From Microbacterium sediminis (lineage in GTDB: Bacteria; Actinomycetota; Actinomycetes; Actinomycetales; Microbacteriaceae): DNA of 64,000 nucleotides. Below are positions 53,612-62,440 of this stretch, piece by piece (position 1 is the stretch's first letter; each line of letters opens with the position of its first letter). Location of the stretch: positions 1-64,000 of the forward strand of contig NZ_CP038257.1 in assembly GCF_004564075.1 (NCBI RefSeq), given 5' to 3'. The notes under the pieces are model-generated. The model was not told the origin of the DNA. It made no database searches and saw only the letters and a list, made by a program, of their open reading frames with translations. A program made the position numbers and the translations under genes.

Positions 53612-54001
53612 TCACTCGGAGCGGGGGCTGCCTGTCAGTTCCGCTTCCAATGCCTTGAGATGCGCGTCCAGTGCAGCGCGGTCGATCGACCAGATGAGCC
53701 TGTTGAAACCCGACCGGGCGCCGGCTCGCGTCGGGTCGGCGTTCGGCACCAGGAGTCCCGCCGCGACGAGGGGCTTGATGTGGTAGGTGATCGTGCTGCG
53801 GCTCACGCTGAGATCCGACATCAGCTGCTCGGCGGTGACGGATCCGTTCGCCGCGGCCGCGCGGACGATGCCGGCACGCACGGCGGGCATCCCGAACGTG
53901 TCGATGGCGTCGAGAGGCTCGGGAAGCATGAGATCGATTCTGTCAGGGCGGTGGCTCTCGGCCGGGAGGGAAGCGTTGCCCATCGGGAGCGTGTCCCCCA
54001 A
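53612..54001 (-). CDS. Winged-helix (ArsR-like) transcriptional regulator, 129 aa
   Basis: The core reads DTFGMPAVRAGIVRAAAANG, then TAEQLMSDLSVSRSTITYHIKPLVAAGLLV, a standard wHTH; metal-site cysteines and histidines are lacking. It is divergent from the Tad-type operon, so it may control the promoter region at 54119. The ATG choice is uncertain by a few codons. Confidence 0.75.
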   Translation of the reverse strand: MGDTLPMGNASLPAESHRPDRIDLMLPEPLDAIDTFGMPAVRAGIVRAAAANGSVTAEQLMSDLSVSRSTITYHIKPLVAAGLLVPNADPTRAGARSGFNRLIWSIDRAALDAHLKALEAELTGSPRSE

Positions 54002-54118
54002 ACGGCCGACACGGGGGTGAATCTCCTGTAACGGAAGTCGGCCAGAGGCTATCTAAATCTTCGCAAGCCTGTATCCTGGCGGGGAGCACCGGGGGGAAGC
54101 TCGCCGGCCGATATCGAG

Positions 54119-54155
54119 TTGTCGACTTCGGATCTACGGGCCCACCCCTAGTAGG
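54119..54155 (+). promoter_or_regulatory. Conserved TTGTCG-N20-CCCCTAGTAGG element, copy D
   Basis: TTGTCG (54119-54124), exactly 20 bases, CCCCTAGTAGG (54145-54155); one base differs from CCCCTTGTAGG of copies A and C. It lies 29 bases before the first Tad-type gene. Confidence 0.65.
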
Positions 54156-54184
54156 CAGAGACCACCTGCAGGGAAGAGGCACAC

Positions 54185-54934
54185 ATGAGCCAGACCGTCA
54201 CCGTGGAGGCTCCCGGGAGCGCGCCGCGCGTGGAGCAGCCGAACGAGGCTCCGACCATTGCTCCGGTGCGCACCCGGCGCTCGGCGATCTGGATCGCCGC
54301 CGCCATCGCGATCGTGCTGCTCGGCGCGATCGCCGGCGGCGTCGGCTACAACATCGTCAGCCAGACCAATCAGGTCCTCGTCGTGCAGCACGACATCGCA
54401 CGCGGAAGCGTGATCGCCGAGGCCGACCTGACCACGATCGCCATCTCGGAGGGGCAGAACACCGAGGCGATCCCCGTCGACCGTGCGAACGAGATCCTGG
54501 GCAAGATCGCCGCGGTCGACATCCCCGCCGGCGGCCTCGTCACCGCAGCGTCCGTCACCGACGCACTCGCCGCACCCGACGGGCGCGCGGTCGTCGGCAT
54601 CAGCCTCAAGCCCGAGCAGCTCCCGCTGCAGCGGCTGCACGCTGGCGACGAGGTCATCCTGGTGCCGCTGAGCAACCAGGCCACCGCTGCTGGCGCACCG
54701 ATCGAGGTGGACATCGACCAGACCATCCCGGCCGTCATCTCCCAGGTGACCTACCCGGCCGACTCCGGATCCGGATCGACGATCCGCGCCGTGGTCGACG
54801 TCTACGTCAACGCGCAGCTCGCCCCGCAGGTCAGCGCCGCCGCGGCGGCCGGCGCCATCGCCGTCTACGTCGCCCCGGCCACCGGCACCTCACAGACGCA
54901 GGAGAGCGACGACGAGACCGGCGAGGGGGAGTAG
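54185..54934 (+). CDS. CpaB/RcpC-like SAF-domain protein, 249 aa
   Basis: One membrane helix near 37-58 (IWIAAAIAIVLLGAIAGGVGYNI) is followed by an SAF domain (VLVVQHDIARGSVIAEADLT, then ILGKIAAVDIPAGGLVTAASV) and an RcpC/CpaB-type region (VVGISLKPEQLPLQRLHAGDEVILV). The C-terminus is acidic. It is first in the Tad-type operon and would form part of the envelope-spanning pilus base. Confidence 0.85.
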   Translation: MSQTVTVEAPGSAPRVEQPNEAPTIAPVRTRRSAIWIAAAIAIVLLGAIAGGVGYNIVSQTNQVLVVQHDIARGSVIAEADLTTIAISEGQNTEAIPVDRANEILGKIAAVDIPAGGLVTAASVTDALAAPDGRAVVGISLKPEQLPLQRLHAGDEVILVPLSNQATAAGAPIEVDIDQTIPAVISQVTYPADSGSGSTIRAVVDVYVNAQLAPQVSAAAAAGAIAVYVAPATGTSQTQESDDETGEGE

Positions 54935-54936
54935 GC

Positions 54937-55776
54937 GTGGCCGTACTCGTCCTGACCAGCCTCGCCGGCTCTCCCGGTGTCACCACTGCAGCGACCGCGC
55001 TGGCCGTGCACTGGCCACGCCCGGTCGTCCTCCTCGAGGCGGACACCAACGGCGCATCGTCGATGATGACCGGATTCTTCCGCTCCAACCTGCCGTCCAA
55101 GGCGGGCGGCATCGAGAAGGTCGCTCTCGCATCCACTCGCGGTGTGCTGCGCCGCGAGGACGTGTTCGACCCGGAGCTGGCGCTGTCGATCGCGGTCCAC
55201 GATCTGCCGCCCATCAAGGAGATGCCGCTGCCGGCCATCCCCGCCGACCACCGCCTGTGGGTTGTGCCCGGTTTCGTGAACATGCGTGTCGTCGACGGCG
55301 TCCGCGGCCTGTGGGGGCAGCTGCCCAGCCTGCTGCGCTCGATCTCCGAGGACGGCGTCGACGTGATCGTCGACCTCGGCCGACTTGTTCCCGAGGACCC
55401 GCGCCTGACGCTGATCGACACCGCAGACCGGACGGTCATCCTCGCCGAACCGACCATGGTCGACCTCAACCGTCTCTACCGGCGCCTGGCCATGGACGAC
55501 CTCGCCACGCGGGTCGACGCATTCACCCGCGGGAAGCGGTATGGACTGCTGCTGACGGAAGGCCCTGCTGAGCAGATCCCCGCCCGTGACTTCCACCAGC
55601 ACGTGATGCCCGTTCTCGGCACATTCCCGTACGACCCGACAGGGGCCGCGACGTTCTCGCACGGGCGCCCCGACCCCAAGCCGAACCGCAACCGGTACCG
55701 CGCCGCGGCGCGCAAGATCGCGATCGAGCTGGACACGCTGGTCAGCCGCGACGGACTCGACAGGAAGGTCAGCTGA
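54937..55776 (+). CDS. CpaE/TadZ-like ParA-family protein, 279 aa
   Basis: ParA/MinD fold with VLVLTSLAGSPGVTTAATALA at the N-terminus; the Walker A lysine is replaced (GVTT instead of GKTT), so ATP hydrolysis is probably lost. VVLLEADTNGASS and DGVDVIVDLGRLVPED follow as the other fold motifs. Such degenerate members localise Tad pili. The stop overlaps the CpaF-like start (TGATG). Confidence 0.8.
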   Translation: MAVLVLTSLAGSPGVTTAATALAVHWPRPVVLLEADTNGASSMMTGFFRSNLPSKAGGIEKVALASTRGVLRREDVFDPELALSIAVHDLPPIKEMPLPAIPADHRLWVVPGFVNMRVVDGVRGLWGQLPSLLRSISEDGVDVIVDLGRLVPEDPRLTLIDTADRTVILAEPTMVDLNRLYRRLAMDDLATRVDAFTRGKRYGLLLTEGPAEQIPARDFHQHVMPVLGTFPYDPTGAATFSHGRPDPKPNRNRYRAAARKIAIELDTLVSRDGLDRKVS

Positions 55777-57425
55777 TGGCCGACGACCAGATCCCCGAGA
55801 TCGAGATCTCCACCCGCCCCTTCCTCGGCGACCTCTTCGCCGGGAACCCCACGGGCGGCAACCTCGAGCCCCAGCGCGACCCGAGGACCGCAGCGCCCTA
55901 CATCCAGGAAGTCCCGCAGTTCCGGGAGCGCAGCCGCGAGAACTCCCACCTTCTCGCCGCAGCGACCGGGCGTCCCCATCTGCATGCTGTGCAGGAGAAC
56001 GAGCCGGCCCCGATGCTGCGCTCACGCCGCAACGACCCGCCCGCAATCGTCCACGACTCCCCGGACCTCGGTGAGATCCGAGCGGAGGGGTACCTCGAGG
56101 TCGACTGGGATCTCGTGCAGCGCCTCACTCGCGAGCTCGAGCTCGACGACTCCGGGGGAGCGCGGCCGCGGCACACCTTCGAGGTCGCGACCGCCTCGGC
56201 CGGTCCCGAGACCGCCTTCGAGCGCAACGCACTCGTGAAGATCAAGGAGAGCGTCAACCGCCACGCGGAGTACCTGTCCATGTCCAAGGGCTCCGACTAC
56301 GCCTGGGGCGAGATCACCCGCGCCCACTACGTGCAGGCCATCTTCGACACGGCCTTCCGATACGGGCGACTGCAGCAGTACCTGCGTGAGAACGACGTCG
56401 AAGACCTCTCGGTCGTCGGCCACGACAACGTCATGGTCACCAAGGGCGACGGCACCCGCCACCAGCGACCCCCGATCGCCGACAGCGACGACGAGCTCGA
56501 GGAGATGATCGCCACCATCGCCCAGCAGCGCGGCCGATCGTTCGCCCGCCCCGCCGGGCACATCGACCTCGACATCGGCGGCGCGCGCCTGTCGGCGACT
56601 GCCAAGGAGATCAGCGAGGAAACGACCCTCACCATCCGCAAGCACAACCTCGTCGACATCGACCTGGACGAGCTCGTCGCCAAGAACATGCTCACCGTGG
56701 AGATGGCCGACTTCCTCCGCGCCGCGGTCGCCGCCAACCTCACCATCCTCGTCGCCGGATACCCCGGCGTCGGCAAGACCACGTTCCTGCGCGCGCTGGC
56801 GGCATGCCTGCCCTGGGAAGAGAAGCTCGTGACGATCGAGACCGAGCGCGAGCTGTACCTGAACCGGCTGCGCAAGCGTCACAGCCAGGTCGAACCGCTG
56901 CAGTACATCCCGGCGCAGTTCGCCGGCAGCGATGCAGCCGCAGCGGTGTACTCCCTGGCCGACTGCTTCAACAAGTCGCTGCGATCCAGCGCCCAACGGA
57001 TCCTGATGGGCGAGATGCGCGGCCCCGAAGCCGTCGTCGTGATCAAGGTGCTGCAGGCCGGTAAGGGCGCGATGTCCACCGTCCACGCCCGCAGCGCCGA
57101 CGACGCCATCCACCGCTTCGCCGACATGCTGATGGGCGAGCAGGGGCTCTCCGACGACACCGTCCCGCTGCGGCAGATCCTCCGCTCGGTCGACCTGATC
57201 CTCTACCTGGACATGCTGCCGCTGCCGGGAGGCAAGCGCCGCCGCCTGGTCAGCGAGATCGCCGAGGTCCGCAACAACGACAAGGGCGAGCCGATGGCCG
57301 CGAACCTGTTCGCCTGGGACTGGGACCGGGGGCTGTACGTCCGCCCAGAGAAGGAGCCCTCCCCGGAGCTGGCGCGCGCGCTGCGCCGCCACGGGTACGA
57401 CTTCGGAGCGGGGAGGGTGTCATGA
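55776..57425 (+). CDS. CpaF/TadA-like secretion ATPase, 549 aa
   Basis: Type II/IV secretion ATPase that powers pilin assembly. The N-terminal 130 residues are variable. The CpaF core begins near 170 (LREN...EDLSVVGHDNVMV). Walker A is AGYPGVGKTTFLRALA (about 330), an Asp/Glu box lies in IETERELYLNRL, Walker B is RILMGEMRGPEAV, and STVHARSADDAIHR is the His box. The stop overlaps TadB (ATGA). Confidence 0.92.
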   Translation: MADDQIPEIEISTRPFLGDLFAGNPTGGNLEPQRDPRTAAPYIQEVPQFRERSRENSHLLAAATGRPHLHAVQENEPAPMLRSRRNDPPAIVHDSPDLGEIRAEGYLEVDWDLVQRLTRELELDDSGGARPRHTFEVATASAGPETAFERNALVKIKESVNRHAEYLSMSKGSDYAWGEITRAHYVQAIFDTAFRYGRLQQYLRENDVEDLSVVGHDNVMVTKGDGTRHQRPPIADSDDELEEMIATIAQQRGRSFARPAGHIDLDIGGARLSATAKEISEETTLTIRKHNLVDIDLDELVAKNMLTVEMADFLRAAVAANLTILVAGYPGVGKTTFLRALAACLPWEEKLVTIETERELYLNRLRKRHSQVEPLQYIPAQFAGSDAAAAVYSLADCFNKSLRSSAQRILMGEMRGPEAVVVIKVLQAGKGAMSTVHARSADDAIHRFADMLMGEQGLSDDTVPLRQILRSVDLILYLDMLPLPGGKRRRLVSEIAEVRNNDKGEPMAANLFAWDWDRGLYVRPEKEPSPELARALRRHGYDFGAGRVS

Positions 57426-58297
57426 TCCTCTTCGGGATCGCCGCCGGCGCGCTGGTCGCACTCGGCTTGGTGATGTTCGTCGGCTGGTTCCGGCCGGCGC
57501 CGCCCAAGCCCGTCACCTCGCGCAACAAGACCAAGCCCCGTCTCTCTCAGCGCTGGGCGGCACTGCCGGCGAAGACGAAGAACACCGTCATCATCGGCGT
57601 CGTCGTCGGCGTGGCCGCCGCGCTAATCACGAGCATCCCACTGCTGATCGTCGCCGTGCCGCTCGCGATGGTGGGCCTGCCCGCGCTGCTCGGCAAGCCC
57701 AGCAACCGCGACACCGACATGGTGCTGGCCCTCGAAGCCTGGGCGCGCTCGCTCGCCTCCACCGCGGAAACCGGCCAGTTCACGCTCCGCGAGGTCATCG
57801 GAGTCAGCCGCGCCGCCGCTCCCGAGATCCTCCGCGACCCGATCGAACGCCTCTACGCACGCATGTCGACCACCTGGTCATCCAAGGAAGCCCTGCGAGC
57901 GTTCGCGGACGAGCTGGACTCCGCTGACGCCGACGAGGTCGTGATCTACCTGATCCAGGCCGCACAGTTCTCCTCCGGCGGTCTCTCCCGCGCCCTGAGC
58001 ACCAATGCCGACGCGCTTGCCCAGTCCGCGAAGCTCCGCATCGACACGCTCGCCGAGCGTGACCGTCCCCGCCAGGTGCTGCAGCAGATGACGATCATCG
58101 CCACCGTCATCTCGGCCGCGGTGCTCGCCATGGGCGGGCAGATGATGTCGTTCTACCGCACCCCGGTGGGCGGAGTGGTCCTGACCGTCCTGCTCGGCCT
58201 GTTCGTGCTGTGCCTCATCTGGGGCAAGCAGACCGCGAAGTCCCGCCCCGACCCGCGCATCGTTCTCAGCAAGACGATCGAGGAGCAGCTGGCATGA
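57422..58297 (+). CDS. TadB-like pilus assembly membrane protein, 291 aa
   Basis: Membrane helices near 3-20, 60-95, 215-235 and 250-275 surround a cytoplasmic T2SSF-like loop (WARSLASTAETGQFTLREVI, SADADEVVIYLIQAAQFSSGGL). It should form the platform that the CpaF-like ATPase drives. ATGA overlaps join it to both neighbours. Confidence 0.85.
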   Translation: MILFGIAAGALVALGLVMFVGWFRPAPPKPVTSRNKTKPRLSQRWAALPAKTKNTVIIGVVVGVAAALITSIPLLIVAVPLAMVGLPALLGKPSNRDTDMVLALEAWARSLASTAETGQFTLREVIGVSRAAAPEILRDPIERLYARMSTTWSSKEALRAFADELDSADADEVVIYLIQAAQFSSGGLSRALSTNADALAQSAKLRIDTLAERDRPRQVLQQMTIIATVISAAVLAMGGQMMSFYRTPVGGVVLTVLLGLFVLCLIWGKQTAKSRPDPRIVLSKTIEEQLA

Positions 58298-59181
58298 ACC
58301 CTTCTACCCTCGGCATCTTCTCGGGCGCTCTGGTCGGCGTCGGCGTCGCTCTGCTCGTGTGGGTGCTCGCTCCTCGCACCGTCCGCGCGGGAGAAGCCCT
58401 CGCCCGCATCGGTGACATCACCGAGTCGGTCACCTCCGCCCGCACCGTCACCACCCGGTGGGACCGTGCCGGCGGGTGGGTCGCCCGCCGCGTCCCCGAC
58501 ATCCCCTTCCTCACCGTCCCCAGTCGGGACCTCGACCTGCTTGAGATCACCCCGCAGGCCTTCTACGCCTCGAAGATCCGCAGCGCGCTCATCGGCTTCG
58601 CGATGCCGCTGATCGGAGCCGTGTTCTTCCAGATCATGGGCCTGCCTGCCGTGCTGCCACTGGCTGCGTCGTTCCTGCTGGCCGGATTCTTCTGGTTCGC
58701 TCCGGACGCCGGAGTGCGCCGCAAGGCCGCCGCCGCACGGGCAGAGTTCACCCGGTTCGTGACCGTCTACCTGCAGATGGTCGCCGTGGCCCTGCTCGGA
58801 TCCACAACAGCCGATGCCGCGCTGGCCAACGCCGCCAGCGTGAGCGACAGCTGGGTGTTCCAGAAGATCCGCCGCGAGTACGCCGTCGCGGACGTCACGC
58901 ACACCAGCAAATGGGATGCGCTCGAACGGCTCGGCGCCGACGTCGGCGTCCCCGCTCTCGTGGACCTCGGCCGCACGATGCGCCTCTCCGAGGCACGTAT
59001 CGGCATCCGCGAGCAGCTGATCGCCAAGTGCGAGATGCTGCGCGCCGAGATCAGCGCCGCCGAGAAGGCGCTCGTCAAGCGACAGATCGGCCTCATGGCC
59101 GGCCCGGTCGTCGCCACCCTCGTGCCCGTGTTCGGGCTCGTCATCATCCCGCCCGTCATCCAGCTTGTCGCAGCCTTCTGA
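58294..59181 (+). CDS. TadC-like pilus assembly membrane protein, 295 aa
   Basis: Same T2SSF family as the preceding gene. Helices lie near 6-25, 105-125, 128-145 and 270-292, with cytoplasmic loops containing FTRFVTVYLQMVAVALLG and ALVDLGRTMRLSEARIGIREQL. The ATG at 58294 overlaps the TadB stop. Together the two make the usual TadBC pair. Confidence 0.85.
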   Translation: MNPSTLGIFSGALVGVGVALLVWVLAPRTVRAGEALARIGDITESVTSARTVTTRWDRAGGWVARRVPDIPFLTVPSRDLDLLEITPQAFYASKIRSALIGFAMPLIGAVFFQIMGLPAVLPLAASFLLAGFFWFAPDAGVRRKAAAARAEFTRFVTVYLQMVAVALLGSTTADAALANAASVSDSWVFQKIRREYAVADVTHTSKWDALERLGADVGVPALVDLGRTMRLSEARIGIREQLIAKCEMLRAEISAAEKALVKRQIGLMAGPVVATLVPVFGLVIIPPVIQLVAAF

Positions 59182-59215
59182 CACCCTGAATCCACCCATC
59201 CGAAAGGACATCACC

Positions 59216-59434
59216 ATGAAGAAGATCAACGAGCTCATCATCCGCGCCCAGGCCACCTACGCCGAGGGCATCGACCGCCTCAAGGAGAACCGCGAGGACG
59301 GCGCCTGGTACGAGGACGTCCCGTGGATGGCCGTCATGATCAGCGGCGGCGTCGTCCTCGCTCTCGCCCTCATCGCGATCCTCAGCGGCTGGGCGCAGAG
59401 CTTCTTCACCGGAAAGCTCGGCGGCATCTCCTGA
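59216..59434 (+). CDS. Candidate Flp-type pilin or pilin-like peptide, 72 aa
   Basis: A short charged N-terminal half (KKINELIIRAQATYAEGIDR, ENREDGAWYED) precedes one membrane helix (MAVMISGGVVLALALIAILSGW) and a small tail. The place after TadC and before TadE-like genes is where the pilin gene sits in actinobacterial Tad loci. A classical Flp processing motif is not obvious. GAAAGGA precedes the ATG. Confidence 0.6.
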   Translation: MKKINELIIRAQATYAEGIDRLKENREDGAWYEDVPWMAVMISGGVVLALALIAILSGWAQSFFTGKLGGIS

Positions 59435-59850
59435 TGAAGCAGAGCAGCCGATCGAAACTGGCGCGCCTGCTGCGCCAGTTCCGCAGGGAGGACGGCGTCG
59501 GGATGACCACCCCGACGCTGTGGATCGGCTCGCTCCTCATGCTCATCATCGCCCTCCAGGCCGGTATCTGGTTTCTGAGCAACACCGTCGCCCAGGCCGC
59601 CGCCCAGGCCGCCTATACGACAGCACGCGCATACGAATCCAGCGCCGGCAGCGGCCAGCAGGCCGCGGCCGATCTGATCCAGTCGATGAACGGGTACCTC
59701 GTGGACGTGACCGTGGACGTGGACCGAGCCGGAGACCAGGTGACTGTCACCCTCTCCGGCTCGGCCCCCTCCCTGCTCGCTGGCGTCCCGCTTCCGCCCA
59801 TCGAGCACACGATCACCGGGCCCGTCGAAAGGTGGGAGCCGGCGCCATGA
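59434..59850 (+). CDS. TadE-like pseudopilin, 138 aa
   Basis: A basic N-terminus (KLARLLRQFRREDGVGM) is followed by one membrane helix (LWIGSLLMLIIALQAGIWFL) and an extracytoplasmic domain (QAAYTTARAYESS, DVTVDVDRAGDQVTV), the TadE pattern. The start overlaps the previous stop (TGATG). Confidence 0.8.
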   Translation: MKQSSRSKLARLLRQFRREDGVGMTTPTLWIGSLLMLIIALQAGIWFLSNTVAQAAAQAAYTTARAYESSAGSGQQAAADLIQSMNGYLVDVTVDVDRAGDQVTVTLSGSAPSLLAGVPLPPIEHTITGPVERWEPAP

Positions 59851-60290
59851 TCCGACGACTCACCCACCGCATCCTCCGGGACGAGCGCGGCGACATCGAC
59901 GAAGTCCCGGCCTGGACCGTCACGGCACTGGGCACCCTCACGCTGATCCTGTTCGTCGTTTTCGTCGGCCGCGCCGCGTACGCCTCCAACACCATCCAGG
60001 CCGCAGCAAACGCCGCCGCCCGCGACGCCTCCATCTCCCGCACCGCCGAGATCGCCGTCCCCAACGCCCAGGCCGTCGCCTACGCCTCCCTCGGCGGCGT
60101 CACGTGCATCGACTCGGACGTGCAGATCGGCGGCAACGGACTGTCCACCGGCCTCGGCCAGACCGGCACCGTCACCGCAACCATCACCTGCACCATCAAC
60201 ATGAGCGACCTCGTCATCCCCGGCGCCCCCGGATCGCTCACGATCACCAAGACCGCCACAAGCCCCGTCGACCCCTACCGAGCGAGGTGA
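59847..60290 (+). CDS. TadE/TadG-like protein, 147 aa
   Basis: RDERGDIDEVP (a pilin-like DERG motif) stands before one membrane helix (WTVTALGTLTLILFVVFVGRAAY) and an Ala-rich extracytoplasmic domain with IQAAANAAARDASISRT. The ATG overlaps the previous stop. It is probably a minor pseudopilin. Confidence 0.78.
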   Translation: MIRRLTHRILRDERGDIDEVPAWTVTALGTLTLILFVVFVGRAAYASNTIQAAANAAARDASISRTAEIAVPNAQAVAYASLGGVTCIDSDVQIGGNGLSTGLGQTGTVTATITCTINMSDLVIPGAPGSLTITKTATSPVDPYRAR

Positions 60291-60293
60291 CAC

Positions 60294-60659
60294 ATGCGAC
60301 TCGTCCCGTTCACCGTGATCACCTGGCTCGGCATCCTCCTCATCGCCGGCGTCGTCCTCGACGGCGGCCTGCGCGTGTCCACGCTGCAGGATGCCCAGGG
60401 CGTCGCTCAATCCGCCGCGCGGGCCGGAACCAACGCCGCGACCGGCACCAGCGTCAACGGCGATGCCTTCGACATCAACGCCTCCATGGCGATCACCGCC
60501 GCACAGAACTACCTCACCTCGGCCGGCATGACCGGCACCACCACCGTCGACGGCGACACCGTCACCGTCACCGTCGAGACGACCTACACGCCGCTGCTGC
60601 TCAACTTCGGGCCCGTGACCGTCGAGGCCACCGGAACCGCACGGCTTATTGGAGGCTAG
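60294..60659 (+). CDS. TadG-like small pseudopilin, 121 aa
   Basis: An N-terminal helix (FTVITWLGILLIAGVVLDGGLRV) is followed by LQDAQGVAQSAARAGTNAA and a beta-rich domain ending GTARLIGG, typical of TadE/G family members. The ATG is three bases after the preceding stop. Confidence 0.75.
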   Translation: MRLVPFTVITWLGILLIAGVVLDGGLRVSTLQDAQGVAQSAARAGTNAATGTSVNGDAFDINASMAITAAQNYLTSAGMTGTTTVDGDTVTVTVETTYTPLLLNFGPVTVEATGTARLIGG

Positions 60660-60663
60660 ACGC

Positions 60664-61326
60664 ATGACTCGCCGACTCACCGCCCTCACCCTCGCCGCTC
60701 TCGCGATCGCCACCCTCGCCGGGTGCACGCCCACGCCCGAGCCCACCGAGACACCTTCGGCGAGCGCGACCCCGACCCCCACCCCGACGGCGACGCCGAC
60801 GGCGGGGGCTGCACCGCAGCAGGAGCCGGTGCCCGCACCCACGAGCGAGGAAGAAGCCGTGCTCGCTGCCGACCGGGCATACCAGGCGTATCTCCCGGTC
60901 GACTTCGAGCTCAAGAAGAACCCGGAGCTCGGCGTCGACTACGTGTCCGGTTATGTCGTGCCGGAATCTCGCTTCGCTCAGATCCTCGAGGACACCGTGG
61001 AGGCAGCCGTGAAGTCCAAAGGATCTGTCACCGGTGAACCGTTCAGTTGGCAGAGCAACCTGGCTATGTCCTACGCAGCGCCGCTGACGAACAACGCGAC
61101 GGGTGAGGACCTCGAGTTTGGTGGAGTCACTCTGTACGGATGTGCCGATAGCACTAAGACGGTGTTCCTCGAGGACGGGGAACCCGTTGAGGGTGCTCAA
61201 GGGCTCTTCCCCGCCAGGATCAGCTTGATCTACGCGTCTGATGCGGAGGCTTGGAAGATTACGGACCAGGCTGCGCTCGTCGACTCTGAGGGGAACCCCC
61301 TGGAGAGCCAGGTACCGCAATGCTGA
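60664..61326 (+). CDS. Lipoprotein of the Tad-type operon, 220 aa
   Basis: A signal with lipobox (LTALTLAALAIATLAGC) is followed by a Thr/Pro/Ala linker and a soluble domain (VLAADRAYQAYLPVDFELKK, VSGYVVPESRFAQILEDTVEAA). TGGAGG precedes the ATG at 60664. The lnt and lspA of the cargo would be suited to process it. The exact role is unknown; it overlaps the next gene start. Confidence 0.78.
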   Translation: MTRRLTALTLAALAIATLAGCTPTPEPTETPSASATPTPTPTATPTAGAAPQQEPVPAPTSEEEAVLAADRAYQAYLPVDFELKKNPELGVDYVSGYVVPESRFAQILEDTVEAAVKSKGSVTGEPFSWQSNLAMSYAAPLTNNATGEDLEFGGVTLYGCADSTKTVFLEDGEPVEGAQGLFPARISLIYASDAEAWKITDQAALVDSEGNPLESQVPQC

Positions 61327-62357
61327 CGCTCTCCAAGAGCCGGGCCTCAGGCGGCCTGCTGGTGGTTCTGCTGCTGGCGGCCGTTCTCGTGGTGTTCCAT
61401 TCGTCTCCCGCTGCAGCCGCGTGTGTCAAGGACCCGTTCGGCAATCTGATCTGTGATGGCTCTGGTGAGACGCCCGGCACCCCGGAGATTCCTGGCGGTG
61501 AGACCGGTGGTGGTGATACGGCCGTCGGTTTCACTCCTGGCCCTACCGAGTGCGTGTACAACGGCGGGGATGAGCCTGAGGTCGTCGACTGCTCGCGAGG
61601 CGGTGGCTACTGGTCGAACAGTGGTCAGTGCTACTGGACTCTGCTCGACCCGCAGCTGGCGCCTCCGCCGGGGAAGGACCCTCAGGTGGGTGCGTGGTAC
61701 GAGTGCGTGCCCTATGAGGAGTGCGTGCCCGGTACGACCCCCGGTGGTCTTCCGATCAGCTGCTACGGCGGGGCTCGGTGGTTGGATGCGCCTCCGCCGG
61801 GGATCACCCGGTACACGCCGGCGCAGGCGGCGAGCATCATCGCGCGCCAGCTGGTGCTGAGACCGATCACTATCGGTCTGGCGCCGGAGGAGAAGGTGCA
61901 CACCGATGATCCGGCCGGCACGGCGCCGTACCGGCGCACGTGGGTCGGGATCCCCGTGTGGGCATGGGTCCACAACCCGACGGAGAACCAGTTCGGATCC
62001 CCGTCTGTGACCGGCACGGCAGGTGGTGTCACGGTGACGGTGTCCGCTCGCGCTCAGTCCCTGGTGTGGGACTCCGGCGACGGGCAGCAGAAGGCGTGTG
62101 GCGCTGGAACCGCCTTCGACGTGGCCTACTGGGCGAACCGTCCCGCGGAGGATTCGCCGACATGTGGGTGGAGGTACACCCAGACCGGCACGTTCACCGT
62201 CTCGGCGACGACCAACTGGGTCGTCGAATGGACCGGTGGCGGCGAGTCCGGTCAGATCCAGATGCCGTCGACGACGGCGACGACCCAGGTGCAGGTCGGC
62301 GAGCTGCAGTCGGTCAACGTCTCCAGCGAAGGCGACACGTTCGCCGTTGGCGGCTGA
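61320..62357 (+). CDS. Secreted Cys-rich protein, 345 aa
   Basis: A signal peptide (SGGLLVVLLLAAVLVVFHSSPAAA) is followed by a Gly/Thr/Pro-rich stretch with several cysteines (ECVYNGGDEPEVVDCSRGGG, WYECVPYEECVPG) and a beta-rich C-terminal domain (VTVTVSARAQSLVWDSGDGQQKACG). Close relatives occur in other actinobacterial Tad-like loci, where automatic names such as ATP/GTP-binding protein are not supported by any nucleotide motif. It is probably surface exposed. Confidence 0.75.
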   Translation: MLTLSKSRASGGLLVVLLLAAVLVVFHSSPAAAACVKDPFGNLICDGSGETPGTPEIPGGETGGGDTAVGFTPGPTECVYNGGDEPEVVDCSRGGGYWSNSGQCYWTLLDPQLAPPPGKDPQVGAWYECVPYEECVPGTTPGGLPISCYGGARWLDAPPPGITRYTPAQAASIIARQLVLRPITIGLAPEEKVHTDDPAGTAPYRRTWVGIPVWAWVHNPTENQFGSPSVTGTAGGVTVTVSARAQSLVWDSGDGQQKACGAGTAFDVAYWANRPAEDSPTCGWRYTQTGTFTVSATTNWVVEWTGGGESGQIQMPSTTATTQVQVGELQSVNVSSEGDTFAVGG

Positions 62358-62440
62358 ACAGACAAGAGGAGGTGTGAAGTGACTCGCAGCGGGTGACGGA
62401 CATCGCCGATACGTTCGTACGGATCTGAGGAGGTCGCAGG

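Noticed and set aside
62380-62398. Five-codon ORF (GTG ACT CGC AGC GGG TGA) after a strong ribosome site
   Set aside because: It could be a leader peptide before the LysM gene, but there is no attenuator structure and a second ribosome site precedes the real ATG, so it was left out as a gene.
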